Source: Terrimonas ferruginea DSM 30193 (GTDB lineage: Bacteria; Bacteroidota; Bacteroidia; Chitinophagales; Chitinophagaceae). From it: 64,000 nt of DNA. The notes beneath the pieces were generated by a model that was given only the letters and a program-made list of their open reading frames with translations, was not told the DNA's origin and ran no database searches. The stretch lies in the NCBI RefSeq assembly GCF_000425585.1, contig NZ_AUDS01000023.1, forward strand, positions 43,004 through 107,003, given 5' to 3'. Position 1 is the stretch's first letter. The number at the start of each line of letters is the position of its first letter. This document shows positions 33,426 to 40,800 of this stretch, in pieces. The position numbers and the translations under genes were made by a program.

Positions 33426-33515
33426 TTTTTGCGCCTTTGCTTCTTACGCGTCTCTGCGTGAATCCGGCCTTGCTTTTCACGCAAAGCTGCAAAGAAATTA
33501 AGGCGCAAAGGCGAT
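33426..33515. repeat. Dispersed inverted repeat (TTTGCGCCTT / AAGGCGCAAA family)
   Basis: Outer arms TTTGCGCCTT and AAGGCGCAAA, with inner partly pairing TGCGTGAA and TTCACGCA. A related copy lies at 44062-44155, sharing TTTGC-CTTAC-TGCGTGAA. It is followed by a short CATTCAA-type run just before the next gene. Confidence 0.7.
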
Positions 33516-33533
33516 TGACAATTCAACATTCAA

Positions 33534-34229
33534 TTACTTCCTGATCGCTGTAATCAACGACGATCCCACGGTTTTCGCACCTTTTGATGATTCTGATTTG
33601 ATCACGCCCACGCCGGATGCAAACCATTCGGTAACACGGAAAGTAACAGGAATGCCGATACCCGCCACTTCAGAACGGATTTTACAGTCGTAACCGATTT
33701 TCCAGCATTCCCAGGCGCCGGCGGCAGTGGTGATGGTTTCCTGGCCTTTGACCTTTCGGTTGGTCATGTCGTAAGTGACGGTGGAGAAAAGATCACCTTT
33801 TTTATCAAAAATGCTCATTTTGAAATTGGCGTCTTTTAGCAGCAGCCCTTCGCTGAACTGTGCGGGGTATTCAATGAAAGCTTCCGTCATTTTAACGTCC
33901 ATGTCTTTGTAAGCCTCATTCTGATCGCTCATGGCAATGCGTGCGTCAACGAATAAAGTGCTGCCGTTGCATTTATAAACGCCTTTTCCCTGCGAATGCT
34001 GGCGCCCGCGTTTATCCGTAACGATGGTTTCGAAACTGGCACTGGTGGTGCCGCCGCTGGTTTTTACGTCGCTGATCTTGTACACGACCTTGCCGCTTTC
34101 TTTTCCGCGCCCATCATAGTTGGTCATTTCCACTTCGCCGGCGTTGAGATAATAATAACCGGAACATTTTTGCGCGTGGAGGGCAGAACAGGCCACAGCC
34201 GTCAGCAGCGCGAGTAAGATGTGTTTCAT
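33534..34229 (-). CDS. Secreted protein resembling DUF3108-like/TapB-type proteins, unknown function
   Basis: The start is set at ATG 34229, where a signal peptide begins (MKHILLALLTAVACSALHAQ); the frame upstream runs through repeat and hairpin DNA. The 231-residue protein is probably periplasmic and mostly beta. Visible stretches are CSGYYYLNAGEVEMTNYDGRGKESGKVVYKISDV, TVTYDMTNRKVKGQETITTAAGAWECWKIGYDCKI and VTEWFASGVGVIKSESSKGA. The Thr/Ala-Gly-x-W/F-x-C-x-K-I pattern and the GVGVIKSES ending recall the DUF3108-like group of secreted proteins, but this is a weak match from memory. Two cysteine pairs could form disulphides. Confidence 0.75.
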   Translation of the reverse strand: MKHILLALLTAVACSALHAQKCSGYYYLNAGEVEMTNYDGRGKESGKVVYKISDVKTSGGTTSASFETIVTDKRGRQHSQGKGVYKCNGSTLFVDARIAMSDQNEAYKDMDVKMTEAFIEYPAQFSEGLLLKDANFKMSIFDKKGDLFSTVTYDMTNRKVKGQETITTAAGAWECWKIGYDCKIRSEVAGIGIPVTFRVTEWFASGVGVIKSESSKGAKTVGSSLITAIRK

Positions 34230-34313
34230 GTGAGGTTTCAGGTTTATGGTTGGAACAAAAGTAGGTGAGTGGACGGGTTTGGGCAATACCACATCTGGGG
34301 GATGGAAAGTGAT

Positions 34314-34378
34314 AAGCAGTAAGTAATAAGTGTTAAGGTAGACGGCCGCCGTGGTTCGTGTACACACGAACCACGGCG
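34314..34378. repeat. TAAGTAA heptamers and TTCGTGT hairpin
   Basis: A short TAAGTAATAAG run (34314-34337), then a hairpin with CGCCGTGG / CCACGGCG arms around the TTCGTGTACACACGAA core (34347-34378). The 530-base gap here (34230-34760) also holds a promoter, tRNA-Gln, a terminator and a second hairpin, and no protein gene. Confidence 0.85.
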
Positions 34379-34470
34379 GAACGACTAAAGACCTCAGGTC
34401 CTACGCTTTATGTCCTCTGCCTTTTATCGCCTTGTTTACAAAGTGACAGAGATTTTTTTTTGAAAAAACT

Positions 34471-34502
34471 TTGGTCGAAAAAAGCACAATCCCTATTTTT
34501 GC
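34471..34502 (+). promoter_or_regulatory. Promoter of tRNA-Gln
   Basis: TTG (34471-34473), a 20-base spacer, TATTTTTGC (34494-34502). Complete Bacteroidota consensus, 29 bases before the mature tRNA. Confidence 0.75.
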
Positions 34503-34531
34503 ATCCCCGATTGCAAAACCGGGTACCGGAT

Positions 34532-34602
34532 TGACCCATGGTGTAATGGTAACACTACTGATTTTGGTTCAGTCATTTAAGGTTCGAATCCTTATGGGTC
34601 AA
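34532..34602 (+). tRNA. tRNA-Gln (anticodon TTG)
   Basis: The cloverleaf closes fully. The acceptor arms are TGACCCA and TGGGTCA. The D arm is GTGT/ACAC with AATGGTA loop. The anticodon stem is ACTGA/TCAGT with loop TTTTGGT (anticodon TTG), and the T arm is TAAGG/CCTTA with TTCGAAT. The discriminator is A. The genome encodes ACA rather than full CCA after position 34601, so the CCA end is added enzymatically. A consensus promoter lies upstream and a terminator downstream, so this is a single-tRNA unit. Confidence 0.96.
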
Positions 34603-34611
34603 CAGGAAGTT

Positions 34612-34638
34612 AAAAGCCGCTTAATAGCGGCTTTTTTC
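34612..34638 (+). terminator. Terminator of tRNA-Gln
   Basis: AAAAGCCGCT, loop TAAT, AGCGGCTTTTTT. Ten bases after the tRNA end. Confidence 0.85.
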
Positions 34639-34694
34639 GTCGGTAAAAATCGCAAAGTTAAAGACTTTGCGTCTTTCAGTAGTTTCCTTAAAAA

Positions 34695-34772
34695 GCCGTG
34701 GTTCGGCCTATGAGGTTCCCGAAGGGACCGAACCACGGCGGCTGTTTAACTTATTACTTATTACTTACTACT
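34695..34772. repeat. Hybrid hairpin and TAAGTAG heptamers at the end of cphA
   Basis: GCCGTGGTTCGG / CCGAACCACGGC arms (34695-34739) enclose a second hairpin (GGTTCCC-GAA-GGGACC) in place of the usual TTCGTGT core. A heptamer run (34748-34772) follows and encodes the last residues Ser-Ser-Lys and the stop of cphA on the minus strand. Confidence 0.8.
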
Positions 34773-37406
34773 CAACTCCCGCGCCGGCTCATTTTCCTCC
34801 CGTTCCTTCAGTTCACGGATTTTATCCAATGCACCTGCCACCACATCGCACATAATGGTGTACAAGGCGCCGGGATGAGGGTTGGCATAAATATATTCCA
34901 GTGCTTCATTCTCATTTGCTATTACACGCGTCGGCAATTCAGGGTTTACTTTGTCGACTCCTTCTTTCAATAAACCAATGATCTCATCCGCTGTGCGGCC
35001 CCGTAAGTTTTTATCGCAACGGATAATGATCTCATCAAAATACTGCGCTGATATTTCTCCTAATTCGCGGATGTCCTCATCGCGACGGTCGCCGGTGCCG
35101 CTGATCACGCCCACGCGATAGGGATATTCGAGCTTGGCTACAAAGTCGCAAAGCAAACGAAGCCCGTGCGGATTGTGGGCAAAATCGGCCAGCATGGTAA
35201 ACTGGCGGAACTGGAAGAAGTTCAGCCGCCCCGGAGTCTGCAGCGATGAAGGAATGAATGAACTCAACGCAGACCGGATGTCTTCGATCGTAATATCGCG
35301 GAACAGGTAAGTGGCCAGTACCGCAGGAAGACAGTTGGCAATATTATGTGTTGCTTTTCCTTCGTAGGTCAGCGGTACGTCTTTCACGGGCATCACGCGG
35401 ATCTTCCAGGTGCCCTTCATGATACTGATGTATCCATTTTCAAACACTGCAGCCAGTCCGCCTTTCTGGCAATGACGTTTGATACGCGGATTGTTTTCGT
35501 CCATACTGAACAGCGCAATGTTGCATTTCAGCCCTTCGCGCATCGCATAGACCAGATCGTCGTCGGCATTCAATACGGCATAGCCATGCGGAAACACGGT
35601 TTCGGGTACCACCGCTTTTACTTTCGCCATTTGATCGAGCGTATTGATACCGCCAAGGCCCATATGATCTGCCGCCACATTCGTTACGATTGCCACATCG
35701 CAGTGCTGAAATGCAAGACCGGCTTTTAATAAACCCCCTCTTGCACATTCCAGCACGGCAAAATCAACCGTCGGATCTTTTAATACAAACGCAGAAGAGA
35801 TGGGACCGGTGCAATCACCTTTCATCATCAGTTGGTTCTGGATGTATACACCGTCGGATGTTGTATACCCTGTTTTCTTATTGGCGCTTTTGGCAATATG
35901 CGCAGTTAACCGTGTGGTGGTTGTTTTGCCATTCGTACCCGTTACGGCAATGATCGGAATACGACCGGCGCTGCCGCGGGGGAATAACATATCTACCACC
36001 GGTTCTGCCACGTTGCGTGCCAGCCCTTCTGCCGGCTCGATGTGCATACGGAAACCGGGAGCAGCATTTACTTCCAGGATCGCGCCGCCATTTTCCGATA
36101 CCGGTGTGCGCAGATCGCATGCCATGATGTCGATACCGCAGATGTCTAATCCGATTATACGTGCGATGCGTTCGCACATAAAAATATTTGCAGGATGCAC
36201 TTCATCGGTTACATCTGTCGATGTCCCGCCGGTTGAGAGGTTGGCCGTTGGTTTGAGCAATACCTGTTCGCCTTTGGCGGGTATTGTTTCCAACGTATAA
36301 CCTTTGTCGTCGAGCATTTTCTGCGTGAACTGGTCGGTGGTTATCTGGGTGAGTACTTTCTCGTGTCCGTATCCGCGGCGCGGGTCTTTGTTGGTTTCAT
36401 CGATCAGCCACTGGATATTGTGTTCGCCATCGCCGGTTACGGCCGCAGGAGTGCGGAGTGCAGCGCAGACAAATTTGTAATTGATTACCAGGCAACGGAA
36501 GTCTACACCGGTGATGAAGCGCTCAACGATCACGCTGCGGCTGTATTGTTTGGCCGCCTCCAATGCGGTGAGTGCCTGTTCCCAGGTAGTGATATTGGTA
36601 GTGTTGCCTTTTCCGTGATTGCCGTCTATCGGTTTGATCACAAGCGGATAACCGTATTTGTCTATGGCTTCTTTCAATCCTTCTTCAGTACGGATAACAG
36701 TGCCGCGTGGTACGGGAATTTCCGCCGCTTCGAGTAATGATTTTGTTTCTTCCTTGTCGCAGGCGATGTCCACGGCAATGTTGCTGGTAGTGGAGGCAAT
36801 GGTTGCGCGGATGCGTTTCTGGTGTACGCCGTATCCGAGTTGTACCAGGCTTTGTTTATTCAAGCGGATATAGGGAATACCGCGCTTGGCTGCTTCTTCC
36901 ACGATGCAACCTGTGGAAGGGCCGAGGCGTGTGTCTTCGCGGATCTCGCGCATGCGCTGTATGTCTTCTTCGAGATCGTAAGGTTGATCGTTGATCAGTG
37001 CTTCAGCTATGCGGAAGGCGGCTTTTGCCGCATATACGCCCGCATCTTCTTCCATATAATCAAACACTACATAGTATACGCCTTCCCGTTCGCCGGTGCC
37101 GCGTGTGCGGCCAAAACCACAGTCCATGCCGGCCAGTGTCTGAATTTCCAAAGCAATGTGTTCGATCACGTGGCCCATCCAGGTGCCTTCGTCAACGCGG
37201 GAAAAAAAACCGCCCGGAACGCCTTCACTGCAGCGATGTTCGTAAAGACTGGGAAGCAGTTGTTCCAGCCGCTCGCGAAATCCCTGTATCTGGTTGGTGG
37301 GACGCGTTTCCATTTCTTCCAGATCCAGCTTCATCTGGATCAGTTTGGGGCGGCGCACGCTCCAGTAATTGGGGCCTCTCATTACTTTGATCTCCAATAT
37401 TCTCAT
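34761..37406 (-). CDS. cphA: Cyanophycin synthetase
   Basis: Makes cyanophycin, a polymer of an aspartate backbone with arginine side chains, from Asp, Arg and ATP, in the cytoplasm. The 881-residue length fits CphA1-type enzymes. Three parts are visible. The N-terminal domain (about 1-160) has MRILEIKVMRGPNYWSVRRPKLI. The ATP-grasp domain (about 200-475) has KRGIPYIRLNKQSLVQLGYGVHQKRIRAT, PLVIKPIDGNHGKGNTTN and ILEVNAAPGFRMH. The Mur-ligase-like domain (about 485-881) has IPIIAVTGTNGKTTTTRL, VLECARGGLLKAGL, DHMGLGG and DFAHNPHGLRLL. All key motifs look intact. The divergent neighbours are a permease and cyanophycinase. The C-terminus is encoded by a heptamer repeat. Confidence 0.96.
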   Translation of the reverse strand: MRILEIKVMRGPNYWSVRRPKLIQMKLDLEEMETRPTNQIQGFRERLEQLLPSLYEHRCSEGVPGGFFSRVDEGTWMGHVIEHIALEIQTLAGMDCGFGRTRGTGEREGVYYVVFDYMEEDAGVYAAKAAFRIAEALINDQPYDLEEDIQRMREIREDTRLGPSTGCIVEEAAKRGIPYIRLNKQSLVQLGYGVHQKRIRATIASTTSNIAVDIACDKEETKSLLEAAEIPVPRGTVIRTEEGLKEAIDKYGYPLVIKPIDGNHGKGNTTNITTWEQALTALEAAKQYSRSVIVERFITGVDFRCLVINYKFVCAALRTPAAVTGDGEHNIQWLIDETNKDPRRGYGHEKVLTQITTDQFTQKMLDDKGYTLETIPAKGEQVLLKPTANLSTGGTSTDVTDEVHPANIFMCERIARIIGLDICGIDIMACDLRTPVSENGGAILEVNAAPGFRMHIEPAEGLARNVAEPVVDMLFPRGSAGRIPIIAVTGTNGKTTTTRLTAHIAKSANKKTGYTTSDGVYIQNQLMMKGDCTGPISSAFVLKDPTVDFAVLECARGGLLKAGLAFQHCDVAIVTNVAADHMGLGGINTLDQMAKVKAVVPETVFPHGYAVLNADDDLVYAMREGLKCNIALFSMDENNPRIKRHCQKGGLAAVFENGYISIMKGTWKIRVMPVKDVPLTYEGKATHNIANCLPAVLATYLFRDITIEDIRSALSSFIPSSLQTPGRLNFFQFRQFTMLADFAHNPHGLRLLCDFVAKLEYPYRVGVISGTGDRRDEDIRELGEISAQYFDEIIIRCDKNLRGRTADEIIGLLKEGVDKVNPELPTRVIANENEALEYIYANPHPGALYTIMCDVVAGALDKIRELKEREENEPARELSSK

Positions 37407-37534
37407 ATGCGGTTCATTTTAGCGGAAGTTAATGGTTTTTTTGAGCAAAACCTCAGTCGCCGTCTCCGGTTGGCGAAAGAACGGTTCAACTTTTTTCCAC
37501 CCAAACAGTTATATTACATAATCAACCCTGTCAA

Positions 37535-38860
37535 TTGGCGCTTCAAACTAACCGCAAGATCAATCTGCTTCAGGCCACCGCGATCAATATGATCGATATG
37601 GTAGGCATTGGCCCTTTTATCGTGATGCCTTTTGTGGTAGCACAGTTCGGCGACGGGTTGTTTATCTGGGCCTGGATTTTCGGCGCACTTACTTCTTTTG
37701 TGGATGCCATGACCTGGAGCGAGCTCGGCGCACGTTACCCGTTGGCCGGCGGCACCTATAATTTTCATCGCATAGCTTTCGGGGAAAAAGGAGGCCGCCT
37801 GATGAGCTTCCTCTTCGTCTGGCAAACCATGATCCAGGCTCCGCTTGTAATGGCCTCCGCCTCGATCGGTTTTGCACAATACCTGACCTATCTCGTACCG
37901 CTGGAACCCTGGCAGCAGAAAATGGTGTCGGGCGGACTGGTATTATTTGTATTGTTGCTTACCTACCGCAGGATCGAAACGATCGGTGTTATTTCGGTGG
38001 TGTTGGGTTGTGTGGTGATCGCGACGATGGGCTGGATCATTTACAGCGGACTGTCTCACGGCAAACACAGCGTACCGTTGTGGCCGCAGGAAGGCAATCC
38101 TTTTTTCCGCTTTGCCTTCTGGTACGCCGTGGCACAAGGTTCGTTGAAAACGGTGTACAGTTATCTCGGTTATTATAATGTCTGTCATCTCGGGGGAGAA
38201 ATAGCACGTCCTGAAAAGAATATACCGCGAAGTATTTTCATTTCCATTTTTGGCATTGCCATTCTTTACCTGCTGATGAACATCAGTGTGATGTCGGTCA
38301 TTCCCTGGTCGGCAGTACCGGCGGACAATAAATACCTGGTCAGTTCTTTTATGGAGCAGGTGTATGGTACGGGTGCGGCGAAACTGGTAACGGTACTCAT
38401 TCTTTGCGTGGCCATGTCGTCGTTATTTGCGCTGGTATTGGGTTATTCGCGCGTACCTTATGCGGCGGCGGTGGATGGCAACTTTTTTCCGGTATTTGCC
38501 AAACTGCATCCGCGTAAACAATTTCCCTACATATCGTTGCTGGTACTTACCGGGCTGGGATTTCTGTTTAGTCTTTACATGAAACTGTCCGATGTGATCA
38601 CGGCGATCCTCGCCATGCGGATTGTGATACAATTTATGGCGCAGGCAGTAGGCGTGGTGCTGTTGCGCCGGCGCGAAGGCAGCAGAAAATTGCCTTTCCG
38701 CATGTGGTTATATCCCTTGCCGGTGATCATCTCGCTGCTTATCTGGGCCTTTCTTTTTTATCATACCGGCCGTTTTGCCCTCTGGGGCTCGCTGATTGCA
38801 TTAGCCGGAGTGGTGGTGTATTTGATCGCAAAGCGAAAGGATACTAATGTGAAAATTTGA
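37535..38860 (+). CDS. APC-family amino-acid permease
   Basis: Integral membrane transporter of 441 residues with about twelve helices. Family marks are the N-terminal INLLQATAINMIDMVGIGPFIVMPFVVAQFGDG, the unwound first helix, and WSELGARYPLAGGTYNFHRIAFGEKGGRLMSFLFVWQ. The start is a TTG (37535), since no in-frame ATG lies before the first helix. It lies between the divergent cphA and the downstream cphB, which suggests that it moves arginine, aspartate or a related amino acid for cyanophycin metabolism. Specificity cannot be read from sequence. The stop TGA is part of an AT-rich repeat (GAAAATTTGATGATTTGAAA). Confidence 0.9.
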   Translation: MALQTNRKINLLQATAINMIDMVGIGPFIVMPFVVAQFGDGLFIWAWIFGALTSFVDAMTWSELGARYPLAGGTYNFHRIAFGEKGGRLMSFLFVWQTMIQAPLVMASASIGFAQYLTYLVPLEPWQQKMVSGGLVLFVLLLTYRRIETIGVISVVLGCVVIATMGWIIYSGLSHGKHSVPLWPQEGNPFFRFAFWYAVAQGSLKTVYSYLGYYNVCHLGGEIARPEKNIPRSIFISIFGIAILYLLMNISVMSVIPWSAVPADNKYLVSSFMEQVYGTGAAKLVTVLILCVAMSSLFALVLGYSRVPYAAAVDGNFFPVFAKLHPRKQFPYISLLVLTGLGFLFSLYMKLSDVITAILAMRIVIQFMAQAVGVVLLRRREGSRKLPFRMWLYPLPVIISLLIWAFLFYHTGRFALWGSLIALAGVVVYLIAKRKDTNVKI

Positions 38861-38945
38861 TGATTTGAAAGTATGAAAATTAAACAGCCGGAGAAATCTT
38901 CAGCGCTCATTGTCAAATTATCAAATTTTCAAATCTTCAAATTTG
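38850..38945. repeat. AT-rich TCAAATTT-type octamer repeats
   Basis: TGAAAATTTGATGATTTGAAA at the permease end and TCAAATTATCAAATTTTCAA-type octamers before cphB form a loose inverted pair. A related run lies at 40718-40757. Confidence 0.7.
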
Positions 38946-38953
38946 TATTTTTG
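38946..38953 (+). promoter_or_regulatory. -7 promoter box for cyanophycinase
   Basis: TATTTTTG, a perfect TAnnTTTG match whose last base is five bases before the ATG. If used, transcription would begin at or within a few bases of the start codon, giving a leaderless or nearly leaderless mRNA. Confidence 0.45.
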
Positions 38954-38958
38954 TTTGC

Positions 38959-39852
38959 ATGAATCATCCCAAAGGCAAACTGATTGCGGTTGGCGGTGCG
39001 GAAGACAAAGGCACGGACCTCGAATCAGGGCATATACAACGGAACAATCTCAATTTTTTTGAACTTGGTATTCTGCGCCGTGTAGTAGAAGAAGCGGGAG
39101 GCGTCAATGCCCGGATCGAAGTGATCACCACGGCCTCCACTATTCCTTATGAAGTAGGCGAGAATTATATGGATGCTTTTGGCCGGATTGGCTGCACCAA
39201 TATCGGTGTGATGCACATTCGCAACAGGCAGGACACCTCCAATCCCGATTTTCTGAGACGCATACAGGAATGCAATGCGGTTATGTTCAGCGGTGGCAAC
39301 CAGCTTCGCCTGAGTGCTACCGATGGGGGCACAGAATTCCTGCATATCATGAAGCGCCGGTACCTGGAAGAAAATTTCCTGATCGCGGGTACGAGCGCCG
39401 GTGCCATGGCCATGAGCAATACCATGATCTATGAAGGCAATGCCGCCCGTGCACATCTCAAAGGCGAAGTAAAGATCACTACAGGCCTTGGATTCGTGTC
39501 CACCCTCATCATCGACTCCCATTTTGAAAAACGCGGCCGTTTTGTGCGGTTGACGCAGGCCGTGGCCGCCAATCCCGGTTGCATCGGCGTGGGGTTGGGT
39601 GAAGACACCGGCATGCTTATTACGGAAGGCAATAAAATGGAAGCGATCGGCAGCGGTCTCGTTATCATCATCGACGGCCACGAAATATTGCATTCCAATA
39701 TAGCCGATATTCCCGATGGCAACCCGATCAGTGTGGAGAACCTGAAGGTTCATTTTTGTGAAAAAGGAAATGGCTACCTCATTCGCGAACGCCGCTTCCT
39801 GCCCGAAGCACGGGAAGGAGCGTTGGTGAAAAAGCAGGTGGATGTGGAGTGA
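38959..39852 (+). CDS. cphB: Cyanophycinase
   Basis: Serine exopeptidase (S51 family) that cuts cyanophycin into beta-Asp-Arg dipeptides, in the cytoplasm since no signal peptide is present. The 297-residue protein shows GKLIAVGGAEDKG, VITTASTIPYEVGENYMDAFGRIG, VMFSGGNQLRLSATDGGTEFL, the nucleophile Ser in FLIAGTSAGAMAMSNTMIYEG (about residue 141), LIIDSHFEKRGRFVRLTQAV and GVGLGEDTGMLI. These match cyanophycinase rather than peptidase E. The dipeptidase needed to finish the breakdown (isoaspartyl dipeptidase) is not in the window. It lies 98 bases after the permease with its own promoter box. Confidence 0.95.
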   Translation: MNHPKGKLIAVGGAEDKGTDLESGHIQRNNLNFFELGILRRVVEEAGGVNARIEVITTASTIPYEVGENYMDAFGRIGCTNIGVMHIRNRQDTSNPDFLRRIQECNAVMFSGGNQLRLSATDGGTEFLHIMKRRYLEENFLIAGTSAGAMAMSNTMIYEGNAARAHLKGEVKITTGLGFVSTLIIDSHFEKRGRFVRLTQAVAANPGCIGVGLGEDTGMLITEGNKMEAIGSGLVIIIDGHEILHSNIADIPDGNPISVENLKVHFCEKGNGYLIRERRFLPEAREGALVKKQVDVE

Positions 39853-39905
39853 AGCAACCGTTGACGTACACTTGAAGTCGGCTGAGGATTTAGAAAACTT
39901 TTCTG

Positions 39906-39977
39906 TTGGTTCGTGAAAACACGAACCAAGGATCCCATTCACGATTCACGATTCACCATTGACGATTCACCATTCAC
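39906..39977. repeat. TTCGTGA hairpin and GATTCAC heptamers
   Basis: TTGGTTCGTG / CACGAACCAA hairpin (39906-39929), then CATTCACGATTCACG-type heptamers (39937-39977). Confidence 0.8.
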
Positions 39978-39991
39978 GCTAAATCACACAT

Positions 39992-40654
39992 ATGAAAAAA
40001 TATCTCTTTCTTCTCCTCATCCCCATGCTCGCTTTCATGGTGCCTGCTAAAAAGAAAAAAGTAATCTTCTTTGGTGATTCCATTACGCAGGCCGGCATAC
40101 GCCCCGGTGGTTATATTCCGCGTATCGATACGCTGGCGCAAAAGGCTGGTCGCGGTCAGGATTTTGACTGGATAGGCGTCGGTGTGAGTGGCAATAAGGT
40201 GTATGATTTATACCTGCGGCTCGAAGAAGATGTACTCGACAAAAAACCAGACATCGTGCTGATCTATATCGGTGTAAACGATGTATGGCATAAAGACAAA
40301 CGCGGCACCGGCACCGACTTCGATAAGTTCGGAAAGTTTTATGAAGCGTTGGTCCGCAAGATCAGGGGCGTAGGAGCAAAAGTGATCGTATGCACACCTG
40401 CAGTGATCGGTGAAAAGAAAGACAATGCTAACCCGCAGGATAAAGATCTCAATGAATACAGCCAGTGGATCAGGGATTTTGCCGCGCGCGAAAAATTACA
40501 ACTCGTAGACCTGCGTTCCATTTTTACCCAATACGATCAATCTAACAATCCGCAGAACCTTGAGAAAGGCATTCTCACCAATGACGGTGTTCATTTGAAT
40601 GATATCGGTAATCAGAAGGTGGCCGAAGCGATGTGGAAGGCGATAGCGTTATAA
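39992..40654 (+). CDS. Secreted SGNH/GDSL-family hydrolase
   Basis: The 220-residue protein has a signal peptide (MKKYLFLLLIPMLAFMVPA) and should act in the periplasm or outside as an esterase or lipase. The four SGNH blocks are visible: FFGDSITQAG (Ser, about residue 30), GVGVSGNKVYDL (Gly), IYIGVNDVWH (Asn, about 93) and the C-terminal NDGVHLNDIGNQ (Asp and His). SGNH enzymes of this size in Bacteroidota often remove acetyl groups from polysaccharides or phospholipids, so the substrate is open. The TAA stop at 40652 merges into a TAAGTAG tract. Confidence 0.92.
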   Translation: MKKYLFLLLIPMLAFMVPAKKKKVIFFGDSITQAGIRPGGYIPRIDTLAQKAGRGQDFDWIGVGVSGNKVYDLYLRLEEDVLDKKPDIVLIYIGVNDVWHKDKRGTGTDFDKFGKFYEALVRKIRGVGAKVIVCTPAVIGEKKDNANPQDKDLNEYSQWIRDFAAREKLQLVDLRSIFTQYDQSNNPQNLEKGILTNDGVHLNDIGNQKVAEAMWKAIAL

Positions 40655-40757
40655 GTAGTAAGTAGTAAGTAGTAAGTAATAAGTAGTCTCTGAGATGGCA
40701 ACGGGCCTTAGGTTGCCAATTTTTCACATTTCCACATTTTCAAATTTTCACATTGAT
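40650..40757. repeat. TAAGTAG heptamers and AT-rich octamers
   Basis: AAGTAGTAAGTAGTAAGTAG-type run at 40650-40686, then TTTCACATTTCCACATTTTC-type sequence at 40718-40757, before a bidirectional terminator. Confidence 0.75.
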
Positions 40758-40758
40758 A

Positions 40759-40798
40759 TAAAAATAAGCCCCGCAAATTGCGGGGCTTATTTTTATAT
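40759..40798. terminator. Bidirectional terminator between SGNH hydrolase and M16 peptidase
   Basis: ATAAAAATAAGCCCCGCAA / TTGCGGGGCTTATTTTTAT: long stem with A and T flanks, serving the two convergent genes. Confidence 0.92.
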
Positions 40799-40800
40799 CC

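Noticed and set aside
34230..34367. 46-residue N-terminal extension of the secreted DUF3108-like protein
   Set aside because: It is translated from a heptamer tract and a TTCGTGT hairpin and would hide the signal peptide that begins at 34229.
39025..39942. 305-residue open frame on the minus strand
   Set aside because: Antisense to cyanophycinase; composition His/Phe-rich with no motif.
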